Assembly (NCBI RefSeq): GCF_040219635.1 | Contig: NZ_JAVJSC010000003.1 | Span: forward strand, 692,501 to 756,500 | Reading direction: 5' to 3' | Source of the DNA: Pyruvatibacter sp. | GTDB lineage: Bacteria > Pseudomonadota > Alphaproteobacteria > CGMCC-115125 | Length of the DNA: 64,000 nt | Part shown: positions 52,908-60,857 of the stretch, one piece after another | Position numbering within the stretch: the first letter of the stretch is position 1 | Layout: every line of letters begins with the position of its first letter | Notes under the pieces: generated by a model | What the model was told of the DNA's origin: nothing | Database searches by the model: none | Seen by the model: only the letters and a program-made list of their open reading frames with translations | Made by a program: the position numbers and the translations under genes

Positions 52908-54263
52908 ATGGCAGAAGGCAGCCTGGAGGCCCCGACCCGGCATCCGATCAACTGGCAGGACGACGCGTTTTACGACGAGGCCGCGCTCGACGAAGAGCTG
53001 CGCCGCGTCTTTGACATTTGTCATGGCTGCCGCCGCTGCTTCAATTTGTGTGACTCGTTCCCGCGCCTGTTCGACATGATCGACGAAAGCGAAAGCGGCG
53101 AGCTGGACAGTGTCACGTCTGATCAGTTCGCAGCTGTGGAGGAAGCCTGCACCCTGTGTGACATGTGCTTCATGACCAAGTGCCCCTACGTGCCGCCGCA
53201 CGAGTTCAATCTTGATTTCCCGCATTTGATGCTGCGCTACCGCGCCGTGAATGCCAAAAACGGCAAGACCAATTTCACAGCCAGACAACTTGCCGAGATG
53301 GACCGTAACGGCAGGCTCTTGAGCCCGGTTGCAGGGCTCGCAAACTGGGGTGCGAAAAAAGACAACAAGCTCACCCGCCCGCTGATGGAAAAAGTTGCGG
53401 GCATTGACGCGAAAGCCGAGCTGCCGACCTTTGCCCGCACGCCGCTGATGAAGCGCGCGGCGGCGAGCCAAAAATCCGGTGCGCTTGCTCCATCGCCTGA
53501 TGGTAAGGCGCACGGCCGCAAGGCGGCGCTGTTTGCCACCTGCAACGGCAATTACAACAACCCGCAGATGGGCGAAGCCGCCCTTAAAGTGCTGGCACGC
53601 CAGGGCGTGACGGCAAAGCCTGTGTATCCGGGGTGCTGCGGTATGCCATTCCTTGAGCAGGCCGACATGAAGCGCGTCGCCGAGCAGGCCAAAAAAGTGT
53701 CTGCTGATCTGCGCCCGCTGGTGGATGAGGGCTGGGATATCATCACCCTCATTGCGTCCTGCGGTTTGATGATGAAGTTCGAGTGGCCGCTCATCGTGCC
53801 CGACAACGACGACGTGATTGCGCTGTCGAAGGCTGTGAAAGACATCGACGAATACATTGTTGATATCGCCAGGACCGAAGGCATGGCCGACGGCATGAAA
53901 CCCCTTGAGGGCGGGGTTGCCGTGCATCTGGCGTGTCATGCGCGGGCACAAAATGTAGGCGCAAAGGCCGTTGAGCTTCTGAAGCTCATTCCTGACGCAA
54001 AAGTGACGCCCGTTGAGCGGTGCGCAGGACACGGCGGCACATTTGGTGTGCTCAAAGAAACACATGATGTGGCGATGAAGGTTGGCAAAACCGCTGCGCG
54101 TAATATCTCCAGGGCTGAAGCCGCGCATGTGGTGAGCGAGTGCCCGCTGGCCCTCAAACACATCATGCAGGAAATTGATGAGCTGGGCCTCGCGGACGTT
54201 ACAAAACCCAGGCCCTCGTCATCCCACCCGGTAGAACTGATTGCGCGCGCCTACGGCCTTTGA
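52908..54263 (+). CDS. Fe-S protein with ferredoxin and CCG domains (GlpC/HdrD-like)
   Basis: About 451 residues. Two cysteine clusters near the N-terminus (CHGCRRCFNLC and CTLCDMCFMTKCPY) would bind two 4Fe-4S clusters. The second half has two CCG-type domains (YPGCCGMPFLEQADM; HLACHARAQNVGAKA, RCAGHGGTFGV) as in GlpC and heterodisulfide reductase. It is likely an electron-transfer or quinone-linked subunit, without a membrane anchor in itself. ATG 52908 is preferred; ATG 52845 would add 21 residues. Placement after a rubrerythrin and before DUF3501 is a recurring arrangement. Confidence 0.92.
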   Translation: MAEGSLEAPTRHPINWQDDAFYDEAALDEELRRVFDICHGCRRCFNLCDSFPRLFDMIDESESGELDSVTSDQFAAVEEACTLCDMCFMTKCPYVPPHEFNLDFPHLMLRYRAVNAKNGKTNFTARQLAEMDRNGRLLSPVAGLANWGAKKDNKLTRPLMEKVAGIDAKAELPTFARTPLMKRAAASQKSGALAPSPDGKAHGRKAALFATCNGNYNNPQMGEAALKVLARQGVTAKPVYPGCCGMPFLEQADMKRVAEQAKKVSADLRPLVDEGWDIITLIASCGLMMKFEWPLIVPDNDDVIALSKAVKDIDEYIVDIARTEGMADGMKPLEGGVAVHLACHARAQNVGAKAVELLKLIPDAKVTPVERCAGHGGTFGVLKETHDVAMKVGKTAARNISRAEAAHVVSECPLALKHIMQEIDELGLADVTKPRPSSSHPVELIARAYGL

Positions 54264-54302
54264 GCCAATAAGGATTTCCGCGCTGAGTGAATAAGGACGC
54301 AA

Positions 54303-54902
54303 ATGACTGTAATGCCAAACCCCACACAGATCACCCACGCCGACATCATGCCTGTTGAAGACTATGGCAAGCAACGCGCCGAACGGCGCAAGGCCATGAT
54401 GCCGGTCAAGCGCGAGCGCCGCATAGAAGTTGGTCCCCATGCGACGTTCTATTTCGAGAGCTACGAGACCATGTGGCATCAGGTCCACGAGATGCTCTAC
54501 ATCGAAAAAGGCGGCGAAGAGCAGATCGAGGACGAACTGTCCGCCTACAACCCGCTCATCCCCAAGGGCAAGGAGCTGGTGGCGACGGTGATGTTCGAGA
54601 TTGATGATCCCGTGCGCCGCAAGAACGTGCTCTACAAACTGGCAGGCATCGAGGAAACAGCCTTCATTGATATTGACGGCGACCGCGTGATGTCTGACCC
54701 CGAACACGACATTGACCGCACATCCGAAGACGGCAAGTCATCATCGGTGCACTTCCTGCATTTTCCGTTCACGGACGAACAGATTGCAGCGTTCAAAAAG
54801 CCCGGCGCGAAAGTGATGATCGGCTTCAGCCACGACAACTACCAGCATCTGGCCGTGGTTTCGGATGCGATGGTGGCACGGCTGGCGGGTGATTTCGCTT
54901 AA
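54303..54902 (+). CDS. DUF3501 family protein
   Basis: A 199-residue protein matching DUF3501: ITHADIMPVEDYGKQRAERR, FYFESYETMWHQVHEMLYIE and LIPKGKELVATVMFEIDDPV. Function unknown. The family is found almost always with an Fe-S/CCG-domain protein and rubrerythrin, as here (40 bp after the Fe-S gene), which points to a shared redox complex. It contains no cysteine. Confidence 0.93.
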   Translation: MTVMPNPTQITHADIMPVEDYGKQRAERRKAMMPVKRERRIEVGPHATFYFESYETMWHQVHEMLYIEKGGEEQIEDELSAYNPLIPKGKELVATVMFEIDDPVRRKNVLYKLAGIEETAFIDIDGDRVMSDPEHDIDRTSEDGKSSSVHFLHFPFTDEQIAAFKKPGAKVMIGFSHDNYQHLAVVSDAMVARLAGDFA

Positions 54903-54920
54903 CGGCTTGCGGCGCGGCGG

Positions 54921-55514
54921 CTAGTCCACTTCGCGGGCATAAACGCCGTAAAGCGCATCTGCCTGCACAAAGCCCTCATAGCCGCCCGCGCGCACGGCGC
55001 ACCAGCCCTGGCCGCATTGCGCCAGTTCGCCAACGACGCCCGGTTCAATCAGCGCCACGGTGTCGCTGGCGGTATCGGGGGCAAACTGCAATGCCACAAG
55101 GTCGCCGGTGCGTGGGCTTGAGGCATCCGGCCCCACCACCATCACGGTGCGTCCGCCATCAATCAGGGTATGAAAAACCCACCCCTGGTCGCCGTCCACG
55201 TCGCGGATGCGGCGCCAGTTTTCAAACTCCGCCGTCACTTCCACCGGCACGCCCTTGCGCACGAACACCCATGCCACCTGATGGTTGGTTGACGGCCCGC
55301 CGCGCACATTGACGGGGCTGGACTTGATCGCCACGAAGCGCGGCATCGGCAGCCCGGTCACCGTGCCGATCTTGATGCCGCCGGACAGCGTGCTGGCCGC
55401 AGAGGGCTGCGCCATGCTCGCAGGGCCGGTGGCGACGCCTGCCATGCATAGGGCGGCGAACAGGGCAATGGCGCGCAGGGCGCGAGGCATGTAGGGGGCA
55501 ACCAGAAGGGACAC
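54921..55514 (-). CDS. Exported SH3-domain protein
   Basis: A 197-residue protein with an N-terminal signal peptide (ALRAIALFAALCMAGVATG) and two bacterial SH3 repeats: FVAIKSSPVNVRGGPSTNHQ with VPVEVTAEFENWRRIRDVDG, and VVGELAQCGQGWCAVRAGGY. Such proteins act in the periplasm, often binding peptidoglycan. Convergent with the DUF3501 gene. Confidence 0.9.
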   Translation of the reverse strand: MSLLVAPYMPRALRAIALFAALCMAGVATGPASMAQPSAASTLSGGIKIGTVTGLPMPRFVAIKSSPVNVRGGPSTNHQVAWVFVRKGVPVEVTAEFENWRRIRDVDGDQGWVFHTLIDGGRTVMVVGPDASSPRTGDLVALQFAPDTASDTVALIEPGVVGELAQCGQGWCAVRAGGYEGFVQADALYGVYAREVD

Positions 55515-55713
55515 GGGCGAGCGTTCTTGTTGTGCCGGGTGGTTCGGAAAACCGGCTGTTTATCGTGGGTGTCGTTGTTATGCCAAGCAGGTTCCCGTGT
55601 GGTCAAGCAGACTGGCCCACGGCATGTGCAGCCCGCAATCTGTGCAAGGGCTTTGATAGCCGCACGGGCTGGTGCTAGGAATAGGGGTCACATCCTATCA
55701 GGGTTGAAGTTTC

Positions 55714-56703
55714 GTGCCGCACACCAAGCCCCTTGTCACCGTCACCCGCAAACTCCCCGACATCGTGGAAACGCGGATGCGCGAGCTGTTCAACACCCGC
55801 CTTAACCTCGATGACACCGCCCTGTCGCGTGAGGCGCTGGAGCGCGCGGTGGCTGAAAGCACAGTGCTTGTGCCCACCGTGACCGACCGCATTGACGCAG
55901 CCTTGCTTGAAAAAGCAGGCGACAAGTTCAAACTCATCGCCAATTTTGGTGCGGGCGTGGACAACATCGATGTGGACGCCGCCCACGCGCGCGGAATCAC
56001 CGTTACCAATACCCCCAATGTGCTGACCGAAGACACTGCCGACCTGACCCTGGCGCTTATCCTGGCTGTGCCGCGCCGCCTCACCGAAGGCGCGCAGATC
56101 ATTTCAGCGGATAACCAATGGCAGGGCTGGTCGCCCACCTGGATGCTTGGACACAGGATTCACGGCAAGCGGCTGGGCATCATCGGTATGGGCCGCATCG
56201 GCCAGGCAGTGGCGCGGCGGGCAAAGGCGTTTGGCCTGTCGATCCATTATCACAACCGCAAGCCCGCGAATTCCGCCATAGAAGAAGAGCTTGAAGCCAC
56301 CTACTGGGACTCGCTGGACCAGATGCTGGCGCGTATGGACATCGTGTCCATCAACTGTCCGCATACGCCCGCGACCTATCACCTGCTCAATGCGCGCCGG
56401 TTGAAGCTGATGAAGCCGGACGCCTTCATCGTCAACACCGCGCGCGGCGAAATCATCGACGAGACGGCGCTGGCGCAGGCGATTGACGCGGGTGAGATTG
56501 CCGGCGCGGGCCTTGATGTGTTTGAAAACGAACCCGCCGTAAACCCCAAGCTGCTGGGGCGTGCCAACGTTGTGCTGCTGCCGCATATGGGTTCGTCCAC
56601 CTATGAAAGCCGCATCGAGATGGGCGAAAAGGTGGTCATCAATATCCGCAGCTTCGTAGATGGCAACGCACCGCCCGACCGGGTGCTGCCGATCGACGTT
56701 TAG
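55714..56703 (+). CDS. D-2-hydroxyacid dehydrogenase (glyoxylate/hydroxypyruvate reductase type)
   Basis: A 329-residue NAD(P)-dependent enzyme. The Rossmann motif is GMGRIGQAVARRAKAFG; catalytic Arg, Glu and His lie in NTARGEIIDETAL, GLDVFENEPAVNP and VLLPHMGSSTYESR. The family includes D-glycerate dehydrogenase (GyaR/GhrB); exact substrate is inferred. The start is taken as GTG 55714. Convergent with the adenylyltransferase gene, three bases apart. Confidence 0.92.
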   Translation: MPHTKPLVTVTRKLPDIVETRMRELFNTRLNLDDTALSREALERAVAESTVLVPTVTDRIDAALLEKAGDKFKLIANFGAGVDNIDVDAAHARGITVTNTPNVLTEDTADLTLALILAVPRRLTEGAQIISADNQWQGWSPTWMLGHRIHGKRLGIIGMGRIGQAVARRAKAFGLSIHYHNRKPANSAIEEELEATYWDSLDQMLARMDIVSINCPHTPATYHLLNARRLKLMKPDAFIVNTARGEIIDETALAQAIDAGEIAGAGLDVFENEPAVNPKLLGRANVVLLPHMGSSTYESRIEMGEKVVINIRSFVDGNAPPDRVLPIDV

Positions 56704-56706
56704 GCG

Positions 56707-57516
56707 CTACTCAGCCACTCCCGCTCCCGCCTGCGTCGCCACCTCGTGTTGGCCACTCAGTATATTTGCCGGGTCATGCACGATCCGAACCTTGCGGATG
56801 CGTGTATCCAGTGCGTCATACAACAACACGTGACCCGCCATGCTGGTTCCCGCGCCGGTAATTTCCTTGATCGCCTCCATTGCCATCATCGAGCCGATGA
56901 CGCCGGTAAGCGCACCCACCACCCCGGCCTCCTCGCAGGTCGGCACGCTGCCCGGCGGCGGTACCTCCGGCACAAGATCGCGGTAATTGGGTGCGGGGGT
57001 ATCGTCGTTATCGGTTTCCCACGCGCGGAACACTGCAAGCTGCCCGTCAAAGCGGCCAACAGCGCCAGAGACAAGCGGCACGCGCGCGCGATAGCACGCA
57101 TCATTGACCAGAAAACGCGTCTCGAAATTGTCGCAGCCATCAAGCACCAGATCGTAGCCGCTGATGATCTCGTCCGCATTGTCAGCCGTCAGTCGCTGAG
57201 TATAAGACACAATATCCGTATCCGGATTAAGTGCCCTGAGTGTTCGTGTGGCACTTGCTGTCTTGGTTTCACCAACGGCACTGGTGGTATGCGCAATCTG
57301 CCGTTGCAGGTTGGACAGCGACACCGTGTCGTCATCCACAAGCCCAATGGTGCCCACGCCTGCTGCTGCCAGATAAAGCGCCGCCGGAGACCCAAGGCCG
57401 CCCGCGCCGATAATCAGCACCCGCGCCGCCAGCAATGCCTGCTGCCCGGGCCCGCCAATCTCCTTCAACAGAATATGCCGCGCATACCGTTCAAGCTGCG
57501 TGTCGGTTAGCGGCAT
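56707..57516 (-). CDS. HesA/MoeB/ThiF family adenylyltransferase
   Basis: A 269-residue E1-like enzyme that activates the C-terminus of a sulfur carrier (MoaD/ThiS type). It has LERYARHILLKEIGGPGQQ, the ATP loop IIGAGGLGSPAALYLAAAG, and the catalytic Cys in PTCEEAGVVGAL. The zinc CxxC of classic MoeB (CYRC) is replaced by NYRDL, and there is no rhodanese domain. ATG 57516 is chosen. It lies 13 bp downstream of cysK, so a sulfur-transfer role is likely. Confidence 0.92.
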   Translation of the reverse strand: MPLTDTQLERYARHILLKEIGGPGQQALLAARVLIIGAGGLGSPAALYLAAAGVGTIGLVDDDTVSLSNLQRQIAHTTSAVGETKTASATRTLRALNPDTDIVSYTQRLTADNADEIISGYDLVLDGCDNFETRFLVNDACYRARVPLVSGAVGRFDGQLAVFRAWETDNDDTPAPNYRDLVPEVPPPGSVPTCEEAGVVGALTGVIGSMMAMEAIKEITGAGTSMAGHVLLYDALDTRIRKVRIVHDPANILSGQHEVATQAGAGVAE

Positions 57517-57529
57517 GGCGGCTGCGATC

Positions 57530-58477
57530 CTAAAGCCCGTCGAACAACGCGGTGGAGAGATAGCGCTCGGCGAAGCTGGGTATGATGGCGACGATTGTCT
57601 TGCCTGCCATGTCAGGGCGCTCGGACACTTCAAGGGCCGCCGCAATGGCAGCGCCTGATGAAATGCCGCCGGGGATGCCTTCTTCGCGGGCCGCCTGACG
57701 GGCGGTCTCGAAGGCTGTTTCATTGCCGATGGTAATCACTTCATCAATCAGGCTCTTGTCGAGGTTGCCGGGGATGAAGCCTGCACCGATGCCCTGAATC
57801 TTGTGTGGACCAGGCTGACCGCCCGAGAGAATGGGAGAATCCTCCGGCTCAATGGCGATCATCTTGAGCTCAGGTTTTCTGGCCTTCAGCACGGAGCCCA
57901 CGCCGGTAAACGTGCCTGCCGTGCCGATGCCGGAAATCACCACATCCACCTTGCCATCGGTATCATTCCATATCTCTTCGGCTGTCGTGCGGCGGTGGAT
58001 TTCGGGGTTGGCCGGGTTGTCAAACTGCTGCGGCATCACGGCATTGGGTGTGGACTGCAACAGCTCTTCGGCGCGTGCGACTGCGCCCTTCATGCCTTTT
58101 GCAGCTTCGGTCAATTCAAGCTCCGCGCCCAGCAACGCCAGCATCTTGCGGCGTTCCAGCGACATGCTTTCGGGCATCACCAAAATCAGCTTGTAGCCTT
58201 TGGCGGCTGCCACAAACGCCAGCGCAATGCCGGTGTTGCCGGACGTCGGCTCAATCAGCACGGTGTTTTCGTCGATCTTGCCCGCAGCTTCCAGCGCCTC
58301 GATCATCGCCACGCCGATGCGGTCCTTGACGCTGGCGAGCGGATTGAAGAACTCAAGTTTCAGCAGCACGTCTGCCTTGCCGTTGGCGTTCATACGCTTG
58401 AGGCGCACCAGCGGCGTATTGCCGATTGTCTCGGTGATGCAGTCATAGATGCGGCCGCGGCCTGGCTTGTCAGTCAT
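57530..58477 (-). CDS. cysK: Cysteine synthase A
   Basis: A 315-residue PLP enzyme that makes cysteine from O-acetylserine and sulfide. The PLP Lys is in NPLASVKDRIG; EPTSGNTGIALAFVAAAKGY and GGISSGAAIAAALEV are family motifs. ATG 58477 (MTDKPGRGR) gives normal length. It follows an Rrf2 regulator gene and precedes the E1-like gene. Confidence 0.96.
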   Translation of the reverse strand: MTDKPGRGRIYDCITETIGNTPLVRLKRMNANGKADVLLKLEFFNPLASVKDRIGVAMIEALEAAGKIDENTVLIEPTSGNTGIALAFVAAAKGYKLILVMPESMSLERRKMLALLGAELELTEAAKGMKGAVARAEELLQSTPNAVMPQQFDNPANPEIHRRTTAEEIWNDTDGKVDVVISGIGTAGTFTGVGSVLKARKPELKMIAIEPEDSPILSGGQPGPHKIQGIGAGFIPGNLDKSLIDEVITIGNETAFETARQAAREEGIPGGISSGAAIAAALEVSERPDMAGKTIVAIIPSFAERYLSTALFDGL

Positions 58478-58514
58478 CGTGTTGCCTCCTGTCGGCGCGC
58501 CGGGGGTGCGCGCA

Positions 58515-59039
58515 TTAGATTGTGAAGTCAGTGCCCACCATTGCTGCGGGCTTGATGTCTTTGCTCTCTGCCTCTCGGCACAGATCGTCAATGGTTATGG
58601 CATTGAGTTTGTCCATGATGTCGGTCTGGAAGGTGTCCCACATGGGCCGCACAACCTGCTCGCCCAGCGGCGAACCGCCACCGGACATCGGCATGTCGTC
58701 GGACCGGGCATGGCCATTGGCTTCGCGCGCTGCCGCCTTGGCTTCATCGCGTGCGTCGTCCGCCGCTTCCATGGCACCGACAATGCGCACGATCTCGCCA
58801 ACCGTAATGCGCCGCCGCTCGCGCGCCAGCCGGTAGCCGCCGCGCGGGCCGCGCACACCCTTGAGCACACCCTCACGCACAAGCTGCTGCATCACCTGTT
58901 CAAGATAGCGCTGGGGAATGCCCTGCCGCTTTGTAATCTCTTTGGATTGCACCGGATCAGGCCGCGCGTTGTAGGCCACGTCCACAACGGCTTCGAGCGC
59001 CAGCAGTGTTTTTTTGGAAAGCCGCAACATACCCGTCAC
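58515..59039 (-). CDS. Rrf2 family transcriptional regulator lacking cluster cysteines
   Basis: A 174-residue Rrf2 protein: LSKKTLLALEAVVDVAYNAR, GIPQRYLEQVMQQLVREGVL and GVRGPRGGYRLARERRRITV. The three closely spaced cysteines that bind Fe-S in IscR are absent; that loop is instead a long Ala/Asp/Glu insert. Only one Cys remains (DDLCREAE). It resembles CymR-type regulators of cysteine metabolism, fitting its place directly before cysK. The GTG start overlaps the dut stop by four bases. Confidence 0.92.
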   Translation of the reverse strand: MTGMLRLSKKTLLALEAVVDVAYNARPDPVQSKEITKRQGIPQRYLEQVMQQLVREGVLKGVRGPRGGYRLARERRRITVGEIVRIVGAMEAADDARDEAKAAAREANGHARSDDMPMSGGGSPLGEQVVRPMWDTFQTDIMDKLNAITIDDLCREAESKDIKPAAMVGTDFTI

Positions 59040-59509
59040 CCGGCCTTCTTGACATCGGTGCCGGTCGAGCCGAAGCCACCCGCACCGCGCGCTGTTTCAT
59101 CCAGCGTCTCAACCGCCATAAACGTGCCGCGTGTGACCGGCGCAAACAGCATCTGCGCAATGCGCATACCGCGTGTGATCAACACCGGCTCATCGCCGTG
59201 GTTGATGAGAATGACCTTGACCTCACCACGATAATCCGCATCCACCGTACCCGGACTATTGAGCACCGTAACGCCCTGCTTGGCCGCCAGCCCGGAACGT
59301 GGACGCACCTGCGCCTCAAAGCCTTCGGGCAGTGCAATGGCCAGCCCCGTTGGCACCATGGCGCGCGCACCTGGTGCAAGCGTCACCTGTTCGCCGTCAG
59401 CCAGCGCGGCGCGCAGATCCATGCCCGCCGCGTGATCCGTTTCATAGGCCGGCAGATCAAGCCCCCTGCCGTGGGGCAACTGCATGACCTTGATGTTGAT
59501 AGCTGTCAT
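59036..59509 (-). CDS. dut: dUTP diphosphatase
   Basis: A 157-residue trimeric dUTPase that keeps uracil out of DNA and supplies dUMP. The conserved motifs are present: HAAGMDLRAAL, VRPRSGLAAKQG, LNSPGTVDADYRGEVKVILI, RIAQMLFAPV and GAGGFGSTG. The ATG overlaps the coaBC stop (ATGA). Confidence 0.97.
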   Translation of the reverse strand: MTAINIKVMQLPHGRGLDLPAYETDHAAGMDLRAALADGEQVTLAPGARAMVPTGLAIALPEGFEAQVRPRSGLAAKQGVTVLNSPGTVDADYRGEVKVILINHGDEPVLITRGMRIAQMLFAPVTRGTFMAVETLDETARGAGGFGSTGTDVKKAG

Positions 59510-60714
59510 GACATTGCTCCCAGCGCGTCCGCCACGCGGGCGGCAAGCTGCGTTGCCACCTGCGCCTTTGGCATCGGTGCCCAGTTTTCGGTGCCGGACG
59601 CTGAAATCAGATGCACCGTGTTGCTGTCGCCACCCATGATGCCGGTGCCTGGTGACACATCATTGGCCACTATCCAGTCGCAGCCCTTGCGCTGGCGTTT
59701 GGCCGTGGCGTGGGCAACCACATCATCCGTCTCCGCGGCAAACCCGATCACAAGCCGGGGGCGATCAGGGCCTGCGCTGCTCAGCGTCGCCAGAATGTCC
59801 GGGTTTTCAATCAGGGCGAGCGGCGGCACGGCACCCGTCCCGTCCTTCTTGAGTTTTGAATTGGTGGACGTATCCGCCCGCCAGTCCGCAACGGCTGCGG
59901 CACACACCGCAACATCGGCAGGCAGGCACGCCTGCGTCGCCGCCAGCATTTCGCGCGCCGTTTCAACGCGGGTCACACGCACACCGCGCGGGTCCGCAAG
60001 GCTGGTGGGGCCGGACACCAGATGCGTCTCCGCGCCAAGCTGCGCCAAAGCTTGCGCAATCGCATAGCCCTGTTTGCCTGAAGAGCGGTTGGCGATGTAG
60101 CGCACCGGGTCAATCGGTTCATGGGTCGGCCCGGCAGTCACGATCGCGCGGCGTCCTGCTAACACGCCCGATCCGCCAAGCTGTTGTTCAATGGCGGCCA
60201 GAATGTCTTCGGGCTCCGCCAGCCTGCCGGGGCCAAACTCGCCACACGCCATGGAGCCCTCGCGTGGCCCCACAACGCTCACGCCGTCAGCTATCAACTG
60301 CGCCAGGTTGCGCTGCGTCGCCGGGTGCTCCCACATGCGCACATTCATGGCAGGGGCAATCAGCACCGGCTTGTCAGTGGCCAGCAGCGCTGTGGACGCC
60401 ATGTCATCAGCGCGGCCTTGGGCGATCTTGGCCATCAGGTCTGCGGTGGCGGGTGATACCACCAGCAGGTCCGCGTCGCGCGACAACTGGATGTGGCCCA
60501 TGTCGGCTTCGGCGGTGAGGTCAAACAGATCCGTATAGACCTTGTCATGGGTCAGCCCGCCAACAGACAGCGGCGTTACAAACTCCTGCCCCGCCTTGGT
60601 CAGGATCGCCCGCACCTCGCCATTGCGCCGCCGGATAAGCCGCGCCAGCTCCAGCGACTTGTAGGCCGCGATACCGCCGCCGATGATCAGAAGTATCCGT
60701 TTGCCGTCGAGCAC
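59506..60714 (-). CDS. coaBC: Phosphopantothenoylcysteine decarboxylase/phosphopantothenate-cysteine ligase
   Basis: About 402 residues, a two-domain coenzyme A enzyme. The flavin (CoaC) part has GGGIAAYKSLELARLIRR, SPATADLMAKIAQGRADD and the PAMNVRMWEHPATQRN motif. The CoaB part has TAGPTHEPIDPVRYIANRSS and KKDGTGAVPPLALIENPDIL. GTG 60714 (GAAAGG nine bases upstream) fits the family's N-terminus; a TTG at 60768 would add 18 residues. Confidence 0.96.
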   Translation of the reverse strand: MLDGKRILLIIGGGIAAYKSLELARLIRRRNGEVRAILTKAGQEFVTPLSVGGLTHDKVYTDLFDLTAEADMGHIQLSRDADLLVVSPATADLMAKIAQGRADDMASTALLATDKPVLIAPAMNVRMWEHPATQRNLAQLIADGVSVVGPREGSMACGEFGPGRLAEPEDILAAIEQQLGGSGVLAGRRAIVTAGPTHEPIDPVRYIANRSSGKQGYAIAQALAQLGAETHLVSGPTSLADPRGVRVTRVETAREMLAATQACLPADVAVCAAAVADWRADTSTNSKLKKDGTGAVPPLALIENPDILATLSSAGPDRPRLVIGFAAETDDVVAHATAKRQRKGCDWIVANDVSPGTGIMGGDSNTVHLISASGTENWAPMPKAQVATQLAARVADALGAMS

Positions 60715-60857
60715 GTTGAAAAGCCTTTCACGACCAGCGCCGAAGATTCCCGCCGCATTCACGGCCAATATAAGTATTTACGGGCCAAATGTGTAGATAG
60801 GCCCTCAAAAGTCATTTGAGACCTGATCAGGGGCAATATTAAAGTGCCGGGGCCGGG

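Noticed and set aside
52812..54161. Reverse-strand frame of 449 codons opposite the Fe-S protein
   Set aside because: The forward frame has two ferredoxin cysteine clusters and CCG domains; the reverse frame is a shadow.
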